Positions 16,177-24,277 are shown, counted from the first letter of the stretch. The stretch: DNA of 64,000 nt from Actinomycetota bacterium (GCA_020160915.1 JAIUPK010000005.1:62001-126000), one strand, 5' to 3'. The notes: generated by a model from the letters alone, not told the origin. A program made the numbers and translations.

Positions 16177-17594
16177 CCGAGCCGGCGCAGGTCTCCGCCT
16201 CCGGCTGGGGGTGGCGACCGGCCGCGCGGCTGGCGTGGGCACTGCGCGGCCTCGACCTGAGCATCGCACCCGGAGAGCGGGTGCTGCTGCTCGGGGAGTC
16301 CGGCGCGGGCAAATCCACCTTCCTGCGCGCGCTGGCGGGCGTTCTCGCGCCCGACGAGGGTGACGCAGAGGGTTCGCTGCTCATCGACGGCGCGGCCCCG
16401 GCTCCCGGGCGCGCGGGGCTCGTGCTGCAGGACCCGGACTCCCAGGTCATCCTCGCCCGGGTGGGCGACGACGTCGCCTTCGGCTGTGAGAACCTCGGTG
16501 TCGTCCGCGACGAGATCTGGTCGCGCGTGCGCCACAGCCTCGACGAGGTGGGCCTGCGGGTGTCCCTCGACCGCTCCACCGCGAACCTCTCGGGCGGCCA
16601 GAAGCAGCGCCTCGCCCTCGCCGGCGTGCTCGCCATGGGGCCCGGGCTGCTCCTGCTCGATGAACCGACAGCCAACCTCGACCCGCAGGGCGTGACCGAG
16701 GTTCGGGATGCCGTCGGCCGGGTCCTCGACGCCACCGGCGCCACGCTCGTGGTCGTCGAGCATCGCGTCGCCGTGTGGCAGGACCTCGTCGACCGCGTGA
16801 TCGTGCTCGGCCCCGACGGACTGATCGCGGACGGCAGCCCGACCGCGGTGCTCGACCGTCAGGGCGCCGATCTTGCGTCGCGCGGCATCTGGGTGCCGGG
16901 GCATCCGCCGACCCGCCCAGTCAGGCGCCCACGACCCGTCGCCCAGATTGAGTTGAGCGCCCGCGCACTGAATGTGGGCCGCACCCACGCCGTGCTCGAG
17001 GGCGTGGAGCTCGACGTGTCCAGCGCTCGGGGCCTTGCCATCACGGGGCCGAACGGCAGTGGCAAGTCCACCCTCGGGTTGACTCTGGCCGGGTTGCTGC
17101 CGCCGGTCGCCGGTGAGCTGGCCGCCTCGGATGACCTGCGCCGGGGCATCCCGCCGCGCCCGTGGAAGTGGCGCTCGCGTGACTTGCTCACCCGCATCGG
17201 CACCGTGTTCCAGGAGCCGGAGCACCAGTTTCTCGCCCCGACCGTGAGAGCAGAGCTGGCAATCGGCCCGCGCGCCCTCAAGCTGCCGCAGGCGGAGGTC
17301 GACGCCAGGGTGAGCGACTTGCTCGAGCGGTTGCGCCTGACGCACCTCGCTGCGGCGAACCCGTTCACCCTGTCGGGCGGCGAGAAGCGCCGGCTGAGCG
17401 TCGCCACGGTGCTCGCCACCCGCCCCCGCCTGCTCGTGCTCGACGAACCGACGTTCGGCCAGGACTCCCGCACCTGGTCGGAGCTCGTGACGATCCTCGC
17501 GGAACTCATTGACGACGGCTCCGGCCTGGTCATGATGACCCACGACACAGAGCTGGTCGCGACGCTCGCCGACGTGACGCTGGAGCTGACATGA
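16173..17594 (+). CDS. ykoD: fused double ABC ATPase of the thiamine-precursor ECF transporter (YkoD type)
   Basis: About 473 residues with two complete nucleotide-binding domains. The first has GESGAGKST, LSGGQKQRLALAGVL and LLLDEPTANLDPQG; the second has GPNGSGKST, LSGGEKRRLSVATVL and LVLDEPTFGQD. There is no ATG, GTG or TTG in frame between 16098 and the first ABC domain. The best reading begins at CTG 16173, giving MTEPAQVSASGWGWR and a CTGA overlap with the ykoE stop. A GTG at 16095 is the alternative but would encode an unlikely Arg/Pro-rich leader inside ykoE. Confidence 0.9.
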   Translation: MTEPAQVSASGWGWRPAARLAWALRGLDLSIAPGERVLLLGESGAGKSTFLRALAGVLAPDEGDAEGSLLIDGAAPAPGRAGLVLQDPDSQVILARVGDDVAFGCENLGVVRDEIWSRVRHSLDEVGLRVSLDRSTANLSGGQKQRLALAGVLAMGPGLLLLDEPTANLDPQGVTEVRDAVGRVLDATGATLVVVEHRVAVWQDLVDRVIVLGPDGLIADGSPTAVLDRQGADLASRGIWVPGHPPTRPVRRPRPVAQIELSARALNVGRTHAVLEGVELDVSSARGLAITGPNGSGKSTLGLTLAGLLPPVAGELAASDDLRRGIPPRPWKWRSRDLLTRIGTVFQEPEHQFLAPTVRAELAIGPRALKLPQAEVDARVSDLLERLRLTHLAAANPFTLSGGEKRRLSVATVLATRPRLLVLDEPTFGQDSRTWSELVTILAELIDDGSGLVMMTHDTELVATLADVTLELT

Positions 17595-18334
17595 GCGTCA
17601 ACCCGGTAGCGAAACTCGGTGCGGCGCTGCTACTCAGCCTCTGCCTTATCCTCACCATCGACTGGGTGTCGGCCGCCGTCGCGCTCGGCCTGGAACTCCT
17701 GCTCTTTCTCGCGCTGCGGCCGGCGGTCAGCGGCTTCTGGCGACGCACCGCTGCCGTCTGGATCGCCGCCCCGTTGACGGCCGTCACGATCGCGCTTTAC
17801 GGCCAACCGAGCGGCACCGTCTACGCCGAGTTCCTGTTCGCTCGGGTCAGCGAAGGGTCGGTGACGCTCGCGATCGCGACATTTCTCAGAGTGCTCGCGA
17901 TCGGGCTTCCCGCTGTGGTGCTGTTCGTGACGATCGACCCCACCGAGCTCGCCGACGGGCTCGCACAACGCGTGCATCTTCCCGTGCGCTTCGTGTTGGG
18001 TGCCCTGGCGGGGATGCGTCTGGTGGGGCTGTTCCTCGACGACTGGAAGTACCTTGCACTGGCACGCCGCGCCAGAGGGGTTGCCGATCGCGGCAGGGTG
18101 CGCAGGCTGGGTGGCCAGGCGTTCGCCCTGCTCGTGCTCTCGATCCGCCGGGGGAGTGCCCTCGCCACCGCGATGGAGGCACGCGGGTTCGGATCCTCCA
18201 CCCCGCGGTCCTGGGCGCGGGACTCGCCGTGGCGGGCTCGCGAGTGGGCCGCTCTAGGCACGGGACTGGCCGTCGGGCTCACAGCGATCGCGGCGGCCAT
18301 CGCCGCGGGAACGTGGAACTTCATTGTCGGCTAG
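17591..18334 (+). CDS. ykoC: ECF transporter transmembrane (T) component, YkoC type
   Basis: 247 residues, ATG overlapping the ykoD stop as ATGA. Helices in the N-terminal half are followed by the coupling motifs that contact the ATPase: LARRARGVAD and the EcfT signature SALATAMEARGFG. It couples ATP hydrolysis by YkoD to substrate release from YkoE. A last membrane helix ends at the C terminus. Confidence 0.9.
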   Translation: MSVNPVAKLGAALLLSLCLILTIDWVSAAVALGLELLLFLALRPAVSGFWRRTAAVWIAAPLTAVTIALYGQPSGTVYAEFLFARVSEGSVTLAIATFLRVLAIGLPAVVLFVTIDPTELADGLAQRVHLPVRFVLGALAGMRLVGLFLDDWKYLALARRARGVADRGRVRRLGGQAFALLVLSIRRGSALATAMEARGFGSSTPRSWARDSPWRAREWAALGTGLAVGLTAIAAAIAAGTWNFIVG

Positions 18335-18827
18335 ACGCAGAATTCTCATCGACGGTCGGTCGGGCTCGGGCAAGACCGAGCTCGCCAGGTCCATCGCCGC
18401 CCACTGGCCCGAGGCGCAGCTCGTGCGCCTCGACGACCTGTACCCGGGCTGGGATGGGCTGGATGCGGGCAGTGCGGCCGTGCCGGGCATCCTCACCGAC
18501 TACCGGTGGCGCGCCTGGGACTGGGTGGCCGACCGACCCGGCGACCGGCACGACCTCGACCCGGCCCGCCCGATCATCGTCGAGGGGGTGGGCGCCATCA
18601 GCGCCGCCAGTCGGCCCCTCGCTGACCTGGCCCTGTGGGTGCATCTGGATGACGCGACCCGCAAGCAGCGCGCCCTGGCCCGTGACGGCGACACCTATGC
18701 CCCGCACTGGGACCGCTGGGCGGCCCAGGAACTGCGCTATCTCGCGCGGGAGAACCCGCAGGCTCTCGCCGATGTCACGATCGCACTGGATGCCGACGGC
18801 CACCCAGGTGCAATAGTGGAGCCATGA
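18324..18827 (+). CDS. P-loop nucleoside/nucleotide-kinase-like protein
   Basis: 167 residues. Starts with TTG 18324, overlapping the end of ykoC by 11 bases. Walker A is GRSGSGKTEL; a second acidic motif is LVRLDDLYPGWDG, and Walker-B-like PIIVEGVGAIS, in the order seen in uridine-kinase-like P-loop enzymes. The substrate is unknown. Its position as the fourth gene of a TPP-controlled transport operon suggests it may phosphorylate the imported compound or an associated metabolite, but no residue evidence shows thiamine specificity. Confidence 0.75.
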   Translation: MSARRRILIDGRSGSGKTELARSIAAHWPEAQLVRLDDLYPGWDGLDAGSAAVPGILTDYRWRAWDWVADRPGDRHDLDPARPIIVEGVGAISAASRPLADLALWVHLDDATRKQRALARDGDTYAPHWDRWAAQELRYLARENPQALADVTIALDADGHPGAIVEP

Positions 18828-19708
18828 CCTCGCCGTTCATCTCCGTCTCCGAACTCGCCGACGACCTCGAAGGTGCGACACCGCCTGCCGTGCTCGACGC
18901 GAGCCTCGTGCTGCACACCGCCACCTTCGACGGCGACTACCGGCGCGAGTCGGGGCGTCCGCGCTGGCTGGCCGGTCACATCCCGGGGTCGAAGCACGTC
19001 GACGTCGCCGAACAGTTCAGCGACACGACCTCGCCGCTGCACTACACGCATCCCGAGCCGCAGGCGATCGCCGACGAACTCGCGCGGCTGGGCATCCGCA
19101 AAGGTGACCAGGTTGTCGTCTACGACTCGACCGGCACTCTCTGGGCGGCACGCCTCTGGTACCTGTTGACCTGGATCGGCGTGCCCGCCCGAGTGCTCGA
19201 CGGTGGCTACGCGGCGTGGGTTGCGGGGCAGCAGCCCATCGAGACGGGGGAGACGCCCGCCCCCGAGCCGGTGCCCGCGTGGCCCGCCGATGCCGTGCGC
19301 CGCGCCTGGGTGAGCAAGCAGGAGTTGGTCGAGCGCGCGGCCGACGACGACCGCCCGCTGGTGTGCGGCCTCCCCGCCGGATCGTTCACGGGCACCGACC
19401 CCTCCCGCTACGCCCGGCGCGGGCACATCCCGGGCAGCGTCAACGTCTCCAGTCGCGACCTCTTCACCTCAGACGGTCACGTCAGAAGTCGCGTCGAGTT
19501 GATCCTCGCCTACGACACCGCTGGCGTGGATGTCGCCGCCACAGCCACTCCGGAAGTGCTGCTCTACTGCGGGGGCGGCATCTCTGCCGCGGCCAACGCG
19601 CTCACGCTCGCCGCCATCGGCACCACGGCCGTGCGCATCTACGATGGCTCGCTCGAGGAGTGGACGGCAGACCCGTCACTGCCACTGGAATTGGGTGAGG
19701 CGCGCTAG
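18824..19708 (+). CDS. rhodanese-type sulfurtransferase
   Basis: 294 residues, ATG overlapping the previous stop. Two rhodanese domains: the first begins VLDASLVLHT, contains RWLAGHIPGSKHVDV and VVVYDSTG (no cysteine, inactive as usual), the second has RRGHIPGSVNV and the active-site loop LLYCGGGISAA with the catalytic Cys. Length and order match thiosulfate or 3-mercaptopyruvate sulfurtransferases. It moves sulfane sulfur to acceptors. Being last in the thiamine-related operon is suggestive, since thiamine thiazole synthesis needs sulfur, but it may be incidental. Confidence 0.9.
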   Translation: MTSPFISVSELADDLEGATPPAVLDASLVLHTATFDGDYRRESGRPRWLAGHIPGSKHVDVAEQFSDTTSPLHYTHPEPQAIADELARLGIRKGDQVVVYDSTGTLWAARLWYLLTWIGVPARVLDGGYAAWVAGQQPIETGETPAPEPVPAWPADAVRRAWVSKQELVERAADDDRPLVCGLPAGSFTGTDPSRYARRGHIPGSVNVSSRDLFTSDGHVRSRVELILAYDTAGVDVAATATPEVLLYCGGGISAAANALTLAAIGTTAVRIYDGSLEEWTADPSLPLELGEAR

Positions 19709-20316
19709 CTGCGCTTCCACGTCTGGGTGACGTCGGAGCCGCGCGGGTGAATCGTGAGGGTGTCGCCGCTGCAGGTGATCTCAAGGCCCACGGCGTCATC
19801 GAAGCTGGTCTGAGGCACGGCGAACGGAAGATCCTCGACGACGGTGCCGTTGTTGTCGGCGACCGTGTCGATGGTCACGCCGGTGCCGTCCCACTTGCGG
19901 GGGATGGCCACTTCACCGCTGATGTAGGCGGCGCCGGTGGCCTTGCCTGAGTGCGTCTGCTTGATGGTGAGGATCTGGTCCGTCGCGGGCACCGTCGTGA
20001 TCGTGAGCGTGTAGTCCGGGGTGAGCACGACGTGCCCCTCGATGCTCCAGTCGAGGGTCTGGGTTCCCGTGACACTGACGTCGGTCACCGAGATCTGCTC
20101 CGCGGTGAGCGCGGCCTTCACCTGCTCGGCAACATCCGTCATGTCGGTCGTCCAGGTGTGCCCGAGCGAGCACTGGGCGATGCCCGTGAGCGGTGTCTCA
20201 CCCTCCGCGGAGGTGAGCAGAGAGCACGCCGACAACCCGGGCACCAACGCCGCCGTCAGAATCAGGGTCGACGCCCAGCGCACACCCCTCGGTCGCGTTC
20301 CCCTGATCGCACTCAT
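19705..20316 (-). CDS. secreted lipoprotein of unknown function (paralogue A)
   Basis: 203 residues from the ATG at 20316. Signal peptide with lipobox GLSAC. The mature part has paired cysteines (AQCSLGHTWTTD near its start and ITCSGDTLTIHP at the end), QTHSG in the middle and TQTWK at the C terminus. The next gene upstream encodes a diverged copy with the same landmarks. The stop overlaps the stop of the convergent rhodanese gene. Function unknown; a small disulfide-linked beta-rich domain outside the membrane is likely. Confidence 0.75.
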   Translation of the reverse strand: MSAIRGTRPRGVRWASTLILTAALVPGLSACSLLTSAEGETPLTGIAQCSLGHTWTTDMTDVAEQVKAALTAEQISVTDVSVTGTQTLDWSIEGHVVLTPDYTLTITTVPATDQILTIKQTHSGKATGAAYISGEVAIPRKWDGTGVTIDTVADNNGTVVEDLPFAVPQTSFDDAVGLEITCSGDTLTIHPRGSDVTQTWKRS

Positions 20317-20372
20317 GAGCAAATCCTACTTTCTCGCGGGGTGCCCTATAGACAGTGGCGCCTCTTTGGTGC

Positions 20373-21011
20373 CTAACCCTCAGCAATCCAGTGCTGGGTG
20401 AATGGACTGGTCGCCACGTGAGTGCTCAGTGCGTCGCCCGAGCAGGTCGTCTCCATGTCCGTGTCTCCCAACGTGTCGCTGGGGATCGAGATGGGGGAAT
20501 CTGATGCAACGCCATTGATGAGAAACGTGTTCTGCACCGAGTAACCGGCGTTGTCCCAGCCGCTGAACGTGAGGGTGGTCGAGTCGCCCACCCACTCCCA
20601 CTGCCCGCGTGGCTCGCCTGAGTGGGTCTGCACGACGGTGATGACGATGCCGTCGCCGCTATCGATGGACAGGGTATAGGTGACATCCACACTCGCCGAG
20701 GCCGTGCCATCCGAGGCGAACTCGATGCTCTGGCGGCCCTCGGCGGTCGACTCCGTCACAGTCATTCCGCCGGAACTCATCTGGGTGGCGAGCTGGGCGG
20801 CGAGATCGTCGGTGTCGAGCACCCAGGTGCGATCCTCGACGCAGCTGGCGGCGCCGGCGCCGGAGTCCGTGCCGGAGTCAGTGCCGGTCGAGCTGCCCGG
20901 ATCCGTGCCGGCGGACCCCGGCTCCTCGCCGCCGCCAAGCGAGCACCCCGCCAAAGTGAGGAGTAGCACTGCGGCTCCAGCGAAGGGAACGGCGCGGTGG
21001 GCGTGGAACAT
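20373..21011 (-). CDS. secreted lipoprotein of unknown function (paralogue B)
   Basis: 212 residues. Lipobox LAGC is followed by a Gly/Ser/Thr/Asp linker of about 30 residues and then the same domain as paralogue A: CVEDRTWVLDTDDLA, QTHSGEPRG, TTCSGDAL and FTQHW. The linker suggests the domain is held away from the membrane. The two genes are in the same direction, 56 bp apart, and probably arose by tandem duplication. No enzymatic motif is visible. Confidence 0.75.
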   Translation of the reverse strand: MFHAHRAVPFAGAAVLLLTLAGCSLGGGEEPGSAGTDPGSSTGTDSGTDSGAGAASCVEDRTWVLDTDDLAAQLATQMSSGGMTVTESTAEGRQSIEFASDGTASASVDVTYTLSIDSGDGIVITVVQTHSGEPRGQWEWVGDSTTLTFSGWDNAGYSVQNTFLINGVASDSPISIPSDTLGDTDMETTCSGDALSTHVATSPFTQHWIAEG

Positions 21012-21086
21012 CGGGGCCTCGATTCGGTCGTGACGGAATTCTACGTTTCGCTGACACGACGCATCAGGAACGTTATCGGGTTGACA

Positions 21087-21443
21087 TCAAGCCCAGCCGA
21101 GTTCATGCAACTGGGCGTCATCCAACCCGTAGAAGTGCGCGATCTCGTGCACGAGGGTCACGTGGATCTGATCCTTGAGCTCCTCCAGATCGGCGCTGAT
21201 GGCCAGAAGCGGTTCGCGGTAGAGAATGATCCGGTCCGGAAGTTCGCCGAAACCGTACGCGCCGCGCTCCGTCAGCGCCACACCGTCGTAGAGCCCGAGA
21301 AGGTCGAGGCTGCCGTCCTCCGGGCGGGCCTCCGTCACGAAGACGACGTTGTCCAGACCGTCCACCATGTCGTCGGGCAGAAGGTCCAGCTCATCCACGA
21401 CGAGGCGTTCGAACGCATCCTCGTCGAGCTCGTCGACCCTCAC
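21087..21443 (-). CDS. zincin-like metallopeptidase family protein (PF06262 type)
   Basis: 118 residues. The zinc-binding helix is TLVHEIAHFYGLDDAQLHELGW, with H-E-x-x-H and a downstream His, typical of the small 'metallopeptidase family protein' group near clpS in actinobacteria. Activity has, to my knowledge, not been shown for this group. It overlaps the end of the DUF2017 gene upstream (start at 21443, DUF2017 stop at 21440–21442), so clpS, DUF2017 and this gene form one operon. Confidence 0.88.
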   Translation of the reverse strand: MRVDELDEDAFERLVVDELDLLPDDMVDGLDNVVFVTEARPEDGSLDLLGLYDGVALTERGAYGFGELPDRIILYREPLLAISADLEELKDQIHVTLVHEIAHFYGLDDAQLHELGWA

Positions 21444-21946
21444 TCGATCACCTCCACCAGGGAGCCCTGGAGGTATCCCAGCCAGTCGTAGATCATCAGC
21501 ATGTCCTCGTCGCCGAGGCCGGTGTCACCGTCGTCCTCGATCTGCAGCCTCGCGGCGAGGGCCAGACGCAGGTCGGTGAGGGTGCGCAGCCACGACTGGA
21601 TGCCCGGCTCATCCAGCACCACCACCGGGGCATCGAGGTCAGCAAGCACCCGACGGGCGTTGGCGAGTTTGCGGTCGACGAGGGACTGCTCGGTGAGCCG
21701 TCTGTGGTCGGATGCCGCACTCTCATCGTCGCGGTAGGCGTCGGGCAGCAGGCGGGCCAGCGCGGGGTCGAGAGGGGGTGTGGAGGAGCCGCCGATGCCC
21801 AGCTGGGCGTACAGCATGTCGCCCGTGGCATCCGGGCCCCGCTGCTCGAGCAGTTCGATGAGCTCGCCGGCCAGGTCGGCGAGCACGAGAGCCTCGTTGC
21901 GGGTGAACCGCACCGTCACGCCCTCGTCACCGGGGCGGAACGGCAT
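21440..21946 (-). CDS. DUF2017 family protein
   Basis: 168 residues from the ATG at 21946. It is helical, with VRFTRNEALVLADLAGELIELLEQR, PDAYRDDESAASDHRRLTE and a C-terminal DMLMIYDWLGYLQGSLVEVI, matching DUF2017 proteins that nearly always follow clpS in actinobacteria. It overlaps clpS by one base. Its role is not established; genomic linkage suggests a function with ClpS or the Clp protease. Confidence 0.88.
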   Translation of the reverse strand: MPFRPGDEGVTVRFTRNEALVLADLAGELIELLEQRGPDATGDMLYAQLGIGGSSTPPLDPALARLLPDAYRDDESAASDHRRLTEQSLVDRKLANARRVLADLDAPVVVLDEPGIQSWLRTLTDLRLALAARLQIEDDGDTGLGDEDMLMIYDWLGYLQGSLVEVIE

Positions 21947-22236
21947 CACGAGTCCTCGCGAGTGAGGGTCGCCCAGAGCCCGAAGTCGTGCATGGCCTCC
22001 ACGTGCCGTTCCATCTCCTCGCGCCCGCCCGAGGCGACCACAGCCCGTCCCTCCGTGTGCACGAGCAGCATCAGGCGATCCGCCTCCTCGCGGGAGTGCC
22101 CGAAGTAGCTGCGGAAGACCCACGACACATAGGTCATCAGGTTGACCGGATCGTTCCAGACGATCGTGACCCACGGGGTGTCGGGTGCGGATGCCTCGTC
22201 GAGTTCGACGCGCGGCGACTCGAGTGTCTGGGACAC
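21946..22236 (-). CDS. clpS: ATP-dependent Clp protease adaptor ClpS
   Basis: 96 residues from the GTG at 22236, with AGGAGG upstream. The core has WVTIVWNDPVNLMTYVSWVF, then HSREEADRLMLLVHTEGRAVV and a final REEMERHVEAMHDFGLWATL. These correspond to the N-degron pocket and ClpA/ClpC-contact surface of ClpS, which delivers proteins with destabilising N-terminal residues to the Clp protease. A terminator separates it from tRNA-His upstream. Confidence 0.93.
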   Translation of the reverse strand: MSQTLESPRVELDEASAPDTPWVTIVWNDPVNLMTYVSWVFRSYFGHSREEADRLMLLVHTEGRAVVASGGREEMERHVEAMHDFGLWATLTREDS

Positions 22237-22258
22237 ACGAACCTCCTGCCGAAAAGGA

Positions 22259-22287
22259 AAACGGCCTGACCACCGGTCAGACCGTTT
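22259..22287 (-). terminator. intrinsic terminator downstream of tRNA-His
   Basis: On the minus strand an outer stem AAACGG/CCGTTT and an inner stem CTGACC/GGTCAG (one mismatch between) enclose a 3-base loop, followed by TTTT. It sits between tRNA-His and clpS. Confidence 0.8.
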
Positions 22288-22291
22288 CACT

Positions 22292-22368
22292 TGGGGTGAA
22301 CGACGGGGCTCGAACCCGCGACATCCGGCTCCACAAGCCAGCGCTCTGCCAACTGAGCTACGCCCACC
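22292..22368 (-). tRNA. tRNA-His (GTG)
   Basis: Cloverleaf on the minus strand: acceptor GTGGGCG with CGTTCAC, D arm GCTCAGTTGGCAGAGC, anticodon loop CTTGTGG within GCTGG-type stem, anticodon GTG (His), T arm GCGGGTTCGAACCCCGTC-like. A G at 22368 supplies the G-1 position typical of tRNA-His, opposite the C73 discriminator, and CCA appears to be encoded (22294–22292). Confidence 0.95.
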
Positions 22369-22467
22369 AAGAACTCCGCCGGTAAGGCGCAGCCTGAATA
22401 GTGTATTACATCGCGGTCGGTGCGGCTGCGCCAACCCTCGCGATTGCCGCACGAGCGGGAGGGCGGA

Positions 22468-23088
22468 TCACTGGGGCTGGGCGAAGGCTTCCACGACCCG
22501 CGCCGCAATCGTCTGCACCTGCTCGGTCGTCGGCCCCGGCTCGGCGACGAAGACCGCTTCGCGGTAGTAGCGCAGTTCGCGGATCGACTCCAAGATGTCG
22601 GCCAGGGCTCGGTGACCACCATCCTTGGTGGGCGCATTGAAGTACACCCGGGGGAACCACCTGCGGGAGAGCTCCTTGATCGAGGACACATCGATGGAGC
22701 GGTAGTGCAGGTGGCTGTCGACCCGCGGCATGTACTTGGCGAGGAACGTGCGATCGGTGCCGATCGTGTTGCCGGCAAGCGGTGCCGTCTTCGGGGTGGG
22801 CACGAACTTCAGGATGTACTCGTTAACGGCGAATTCGGCGTCGGCCAGCGACACACCATGGGGGATCTCCTCGATGAGACCGCTCTCGCGGTGCATGTTG
22901 AGCACGAACTCTGCCATGTTGTCCCACGCAGCCTGGTCGGGCTTGATCACCACGCTGAATCCGGGGTCGACCGGCACCAGGTCGTAGTCAGTGATGACCA
23001 CCGCAACCTCGACGAGTTCGTCGATCGACACGTCCAGTCCGGTCATCTCGCAGTCGATCCAGACGAGGAGGTCACTCGATGAAGCCAT
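22468..23088 (-). CDS. orn: oligoribonuclease
   Basis: 206 residues from the ATG at 23088. DEDDh exonuclease motifs are in order: LVWIDCEMTGLD near the N terminus, then a mid motif in PLAGNTIGTDRTFL, YRSIDVSSIKEL, and HRALADILESIRELRYY at the C terminus. The enzyme degrades 2–5-nt RNAs to mononucleotides and finishes turnover of linearised cyclic di-GMP. TAGACT at 23096–23101 (minus strand) ends seven bases before the ATG, with no Shine-Dalgarno, so a leaderless transcript is likely. Confidence 0.95.
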   Translation of the reverse strand: MASSSDLLVWIDCEMTGLDVSIDELVEVAVVITDYDLVPVDPGFSVVIKPDQAAWDNMAEFVLNMHRESGLIEEIPHGVSLADAEFAVNEYILKFVPTPKTAPLAGNTIGTDRTFLAKYMPRVDSHLHYRSIDVSSIKELSRRWFPRVYFNAPTKDGGHRALADILESIRELRYYREAVFVAEPGPTTEQVQTIAARVVEAFAQPQ

Positions 23089-23165
23089 GGGCGAAAGTCT
23101 ATCGTCGGGGTGCGATGCTCCCACTCGGTGCGCGGCGGAGCCCCGGAGTCTGGTAGGACTGACTC

Positions 23166-23438
23166 ATGACTGGAACTCCTGAGCTCTCCCGCGGGGACGA
23201 GTACATCGTCTTCTACACCGGCGGCCCGTACGACGGCCAGACCGATCGGCGCATCAGCACCGACGGAACGTGGGAGTCCGAGATCACGGTGCTGGCCGCG
23301 GTGGACGGCAAGGAGACGCAGCTCGTCTACGCGTCACCGGTCGCGCACGCGGTCGGCGAGCAGGTGCAGGTCACCTACAGCTGGGATCAGCCCGACAGCG
23401 AGCCGCTCGAGGCTCTCGACGAGCGCAACGACGACTAG
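23166..23438 (+). CDS. small conserved hypothetical protein
   Basis: 90 residues starting MTGTPELSRGDEYIVFYTGGPYDGQTD and ending in an acidic tail. The GGPYDGQTDRRIS element looks like a conserved motif of small actinobacterial proteins of unknown function. There is no signal peptide or membrane segment. It lies 77 bp from the divergent orn gene and is followed by the thioredoxin-like gene. Confidence 0.65.
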   Translation: MTGTPELSRGDEYIVFYTGGPYDGQTDRRISTDGTWESEITVLAAVDGKETQLVYASPVAHAVGEQVQVTYSWDQPDSEPLEALDERNDD

Positions 23439-23472
23439 GAATCCTGATGCGCCCGACGTGGTTGGGCCTCAC

Positions 23473-23733
23473 GTGAACCTGCTCTACTTCTCATCCAGCT
23501 TCTGCGACCCCTGCATCACCACGCGGCAGGTGCTCGCCGAGGTTTCCGCCCTGGTTCCGGCCGCACGGATCGCCGAGCTGGACGTCGCGCTCGCCACCGA
23601 CGAGGCCGAGCGGGCGGGCATCCGGGTCACGCCAACTGTGGTGGTGCTGCGGGATGACGGCACCGAGGTCTTTCGCGCCGAGGGCGTGCCCACCGTGAAT
23701 CAGGTGCTCGTGGCGCTGGCTAAGGCCGTGTAG
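23473..23733 (+). CDS. thioredoxin-like protein
   Basis: 86 residues from the GTG at 23473 (GTG 23458 adds MVGPH). A single thioredoxin fold: LLYFSSSFCDPCITTRQVL with a CDPC active site, RIAELDVALATDE, the cis-proline motif VTPTVVVLRDDG and a final helix. The N-terminal NLLYFSS is where homologues usually begin, which favours the shorter start; neither start has a clear ribosome binding site. It probably reduces disulfides in the cytosol. Confidence 0.8.
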   Translation: MNLLYFSSSFCDPCITTRQVLAEVSALVPAARIAELDVALATDEAERAGIRVTPTVVVLRDDGTEVFRAEGVPTVNQVLVALAKAV

Positions 23734-23773
23734 GGAACGCTGCGGTATCGTTTACGACGGATAGAGCGGTCTT

Positions 23774-23849
23774 CCCCCCGTAGCTCAGAGGACAGAGCAG
23801 ATGGTTTCTACCCATTTTGTCGGGGGTTCGACTCCCTCCGGGGGGACCA
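23774..23849 (+). tRNA. tRNA-Arg (TCT)
   Basis: Acceptor CCCCCCG (23774–23780) pairs with CGGGGGG (23839–23845); D arm GCTCAGAGGACAGAGC; anticodon stem GATGG/CCATT with loop TTTCTAC, giving anticodon TCT (Arg, AGA codons); T stem GGGGG/CCCTC with loop TTCGACT. The CCA end is encoded (23847–23849). A frameshifted HNH gene ends two bases beyond it on the opposite strand. Confidence 0.95.
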
Positions 23850-23850
23850 A

Positions 23851-24277
23851 TCATCGGTAGTCGTCGTGCCAGGTGTGGCCGCGGCGCGTGAACGTCGCGA
23901 TTACGTGACAGTTTCGGCATCGAATCTCGCATTTTGGCGACCTCGGCGAGGATCACGCTCAGGCCAGCTCCGCGGCTTACCAGCTCACCGATCCCGCGTA
24001 CCTTCTCGCCCCGGACGTGATCGAATTCGAGAACCCGGATGTCGCGGTTTCCACAATCGACGCAGCCCTCCTTGAGCAGCGAATGTAGGACTGCTCGAGT
24101 ACTCGCAATCCGTGCCTCGCTGGTGCGGCGGACATTGCCAAGGTGACGTTCATAGTTGTCGAGATAGTGCTGTCGCTGACAGGCGCGGCAGTACGCTTGC
24201 CTCCCATCGCGGCTCTTGGCCGACTTGTTGAACTCCGACTCGCTCTTGGATGCCTTGCACCGGTAACAGACCTTCAT
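23851..24277 (-). pseudogene. HNH endonuclease, frameshifted
   Basis: The reading from ATG 24277 gives MKVCYRCKASKSESEFNK and CRACQRQHYLDNYERHLG (a CxxC zinc finger), then CVDCGNRDIRVLEFDHVRGEK, the first half of an HNH domain. After EVAK the frame is wrong. Removing one A from the AAAA run (plus-strand TTTT at 23932–23935) restores CEIRCRNCHVIATFTRRGHTW and a stop at 23851, the expected HNH ending (about 141 residues). It is therefore a pseudogene or carries a homopolymer sequencing error. It converges on tRNA-Arg. Confidence 0.85.

Noticed and set aside
23932-23935. Programmed ribosomal frameshift in the HNH gene
   Set aside because: The restoring shift is +1 on a short A run, without a classic slippery heptamer or stimulatory structure; mutation or read error is simpler.
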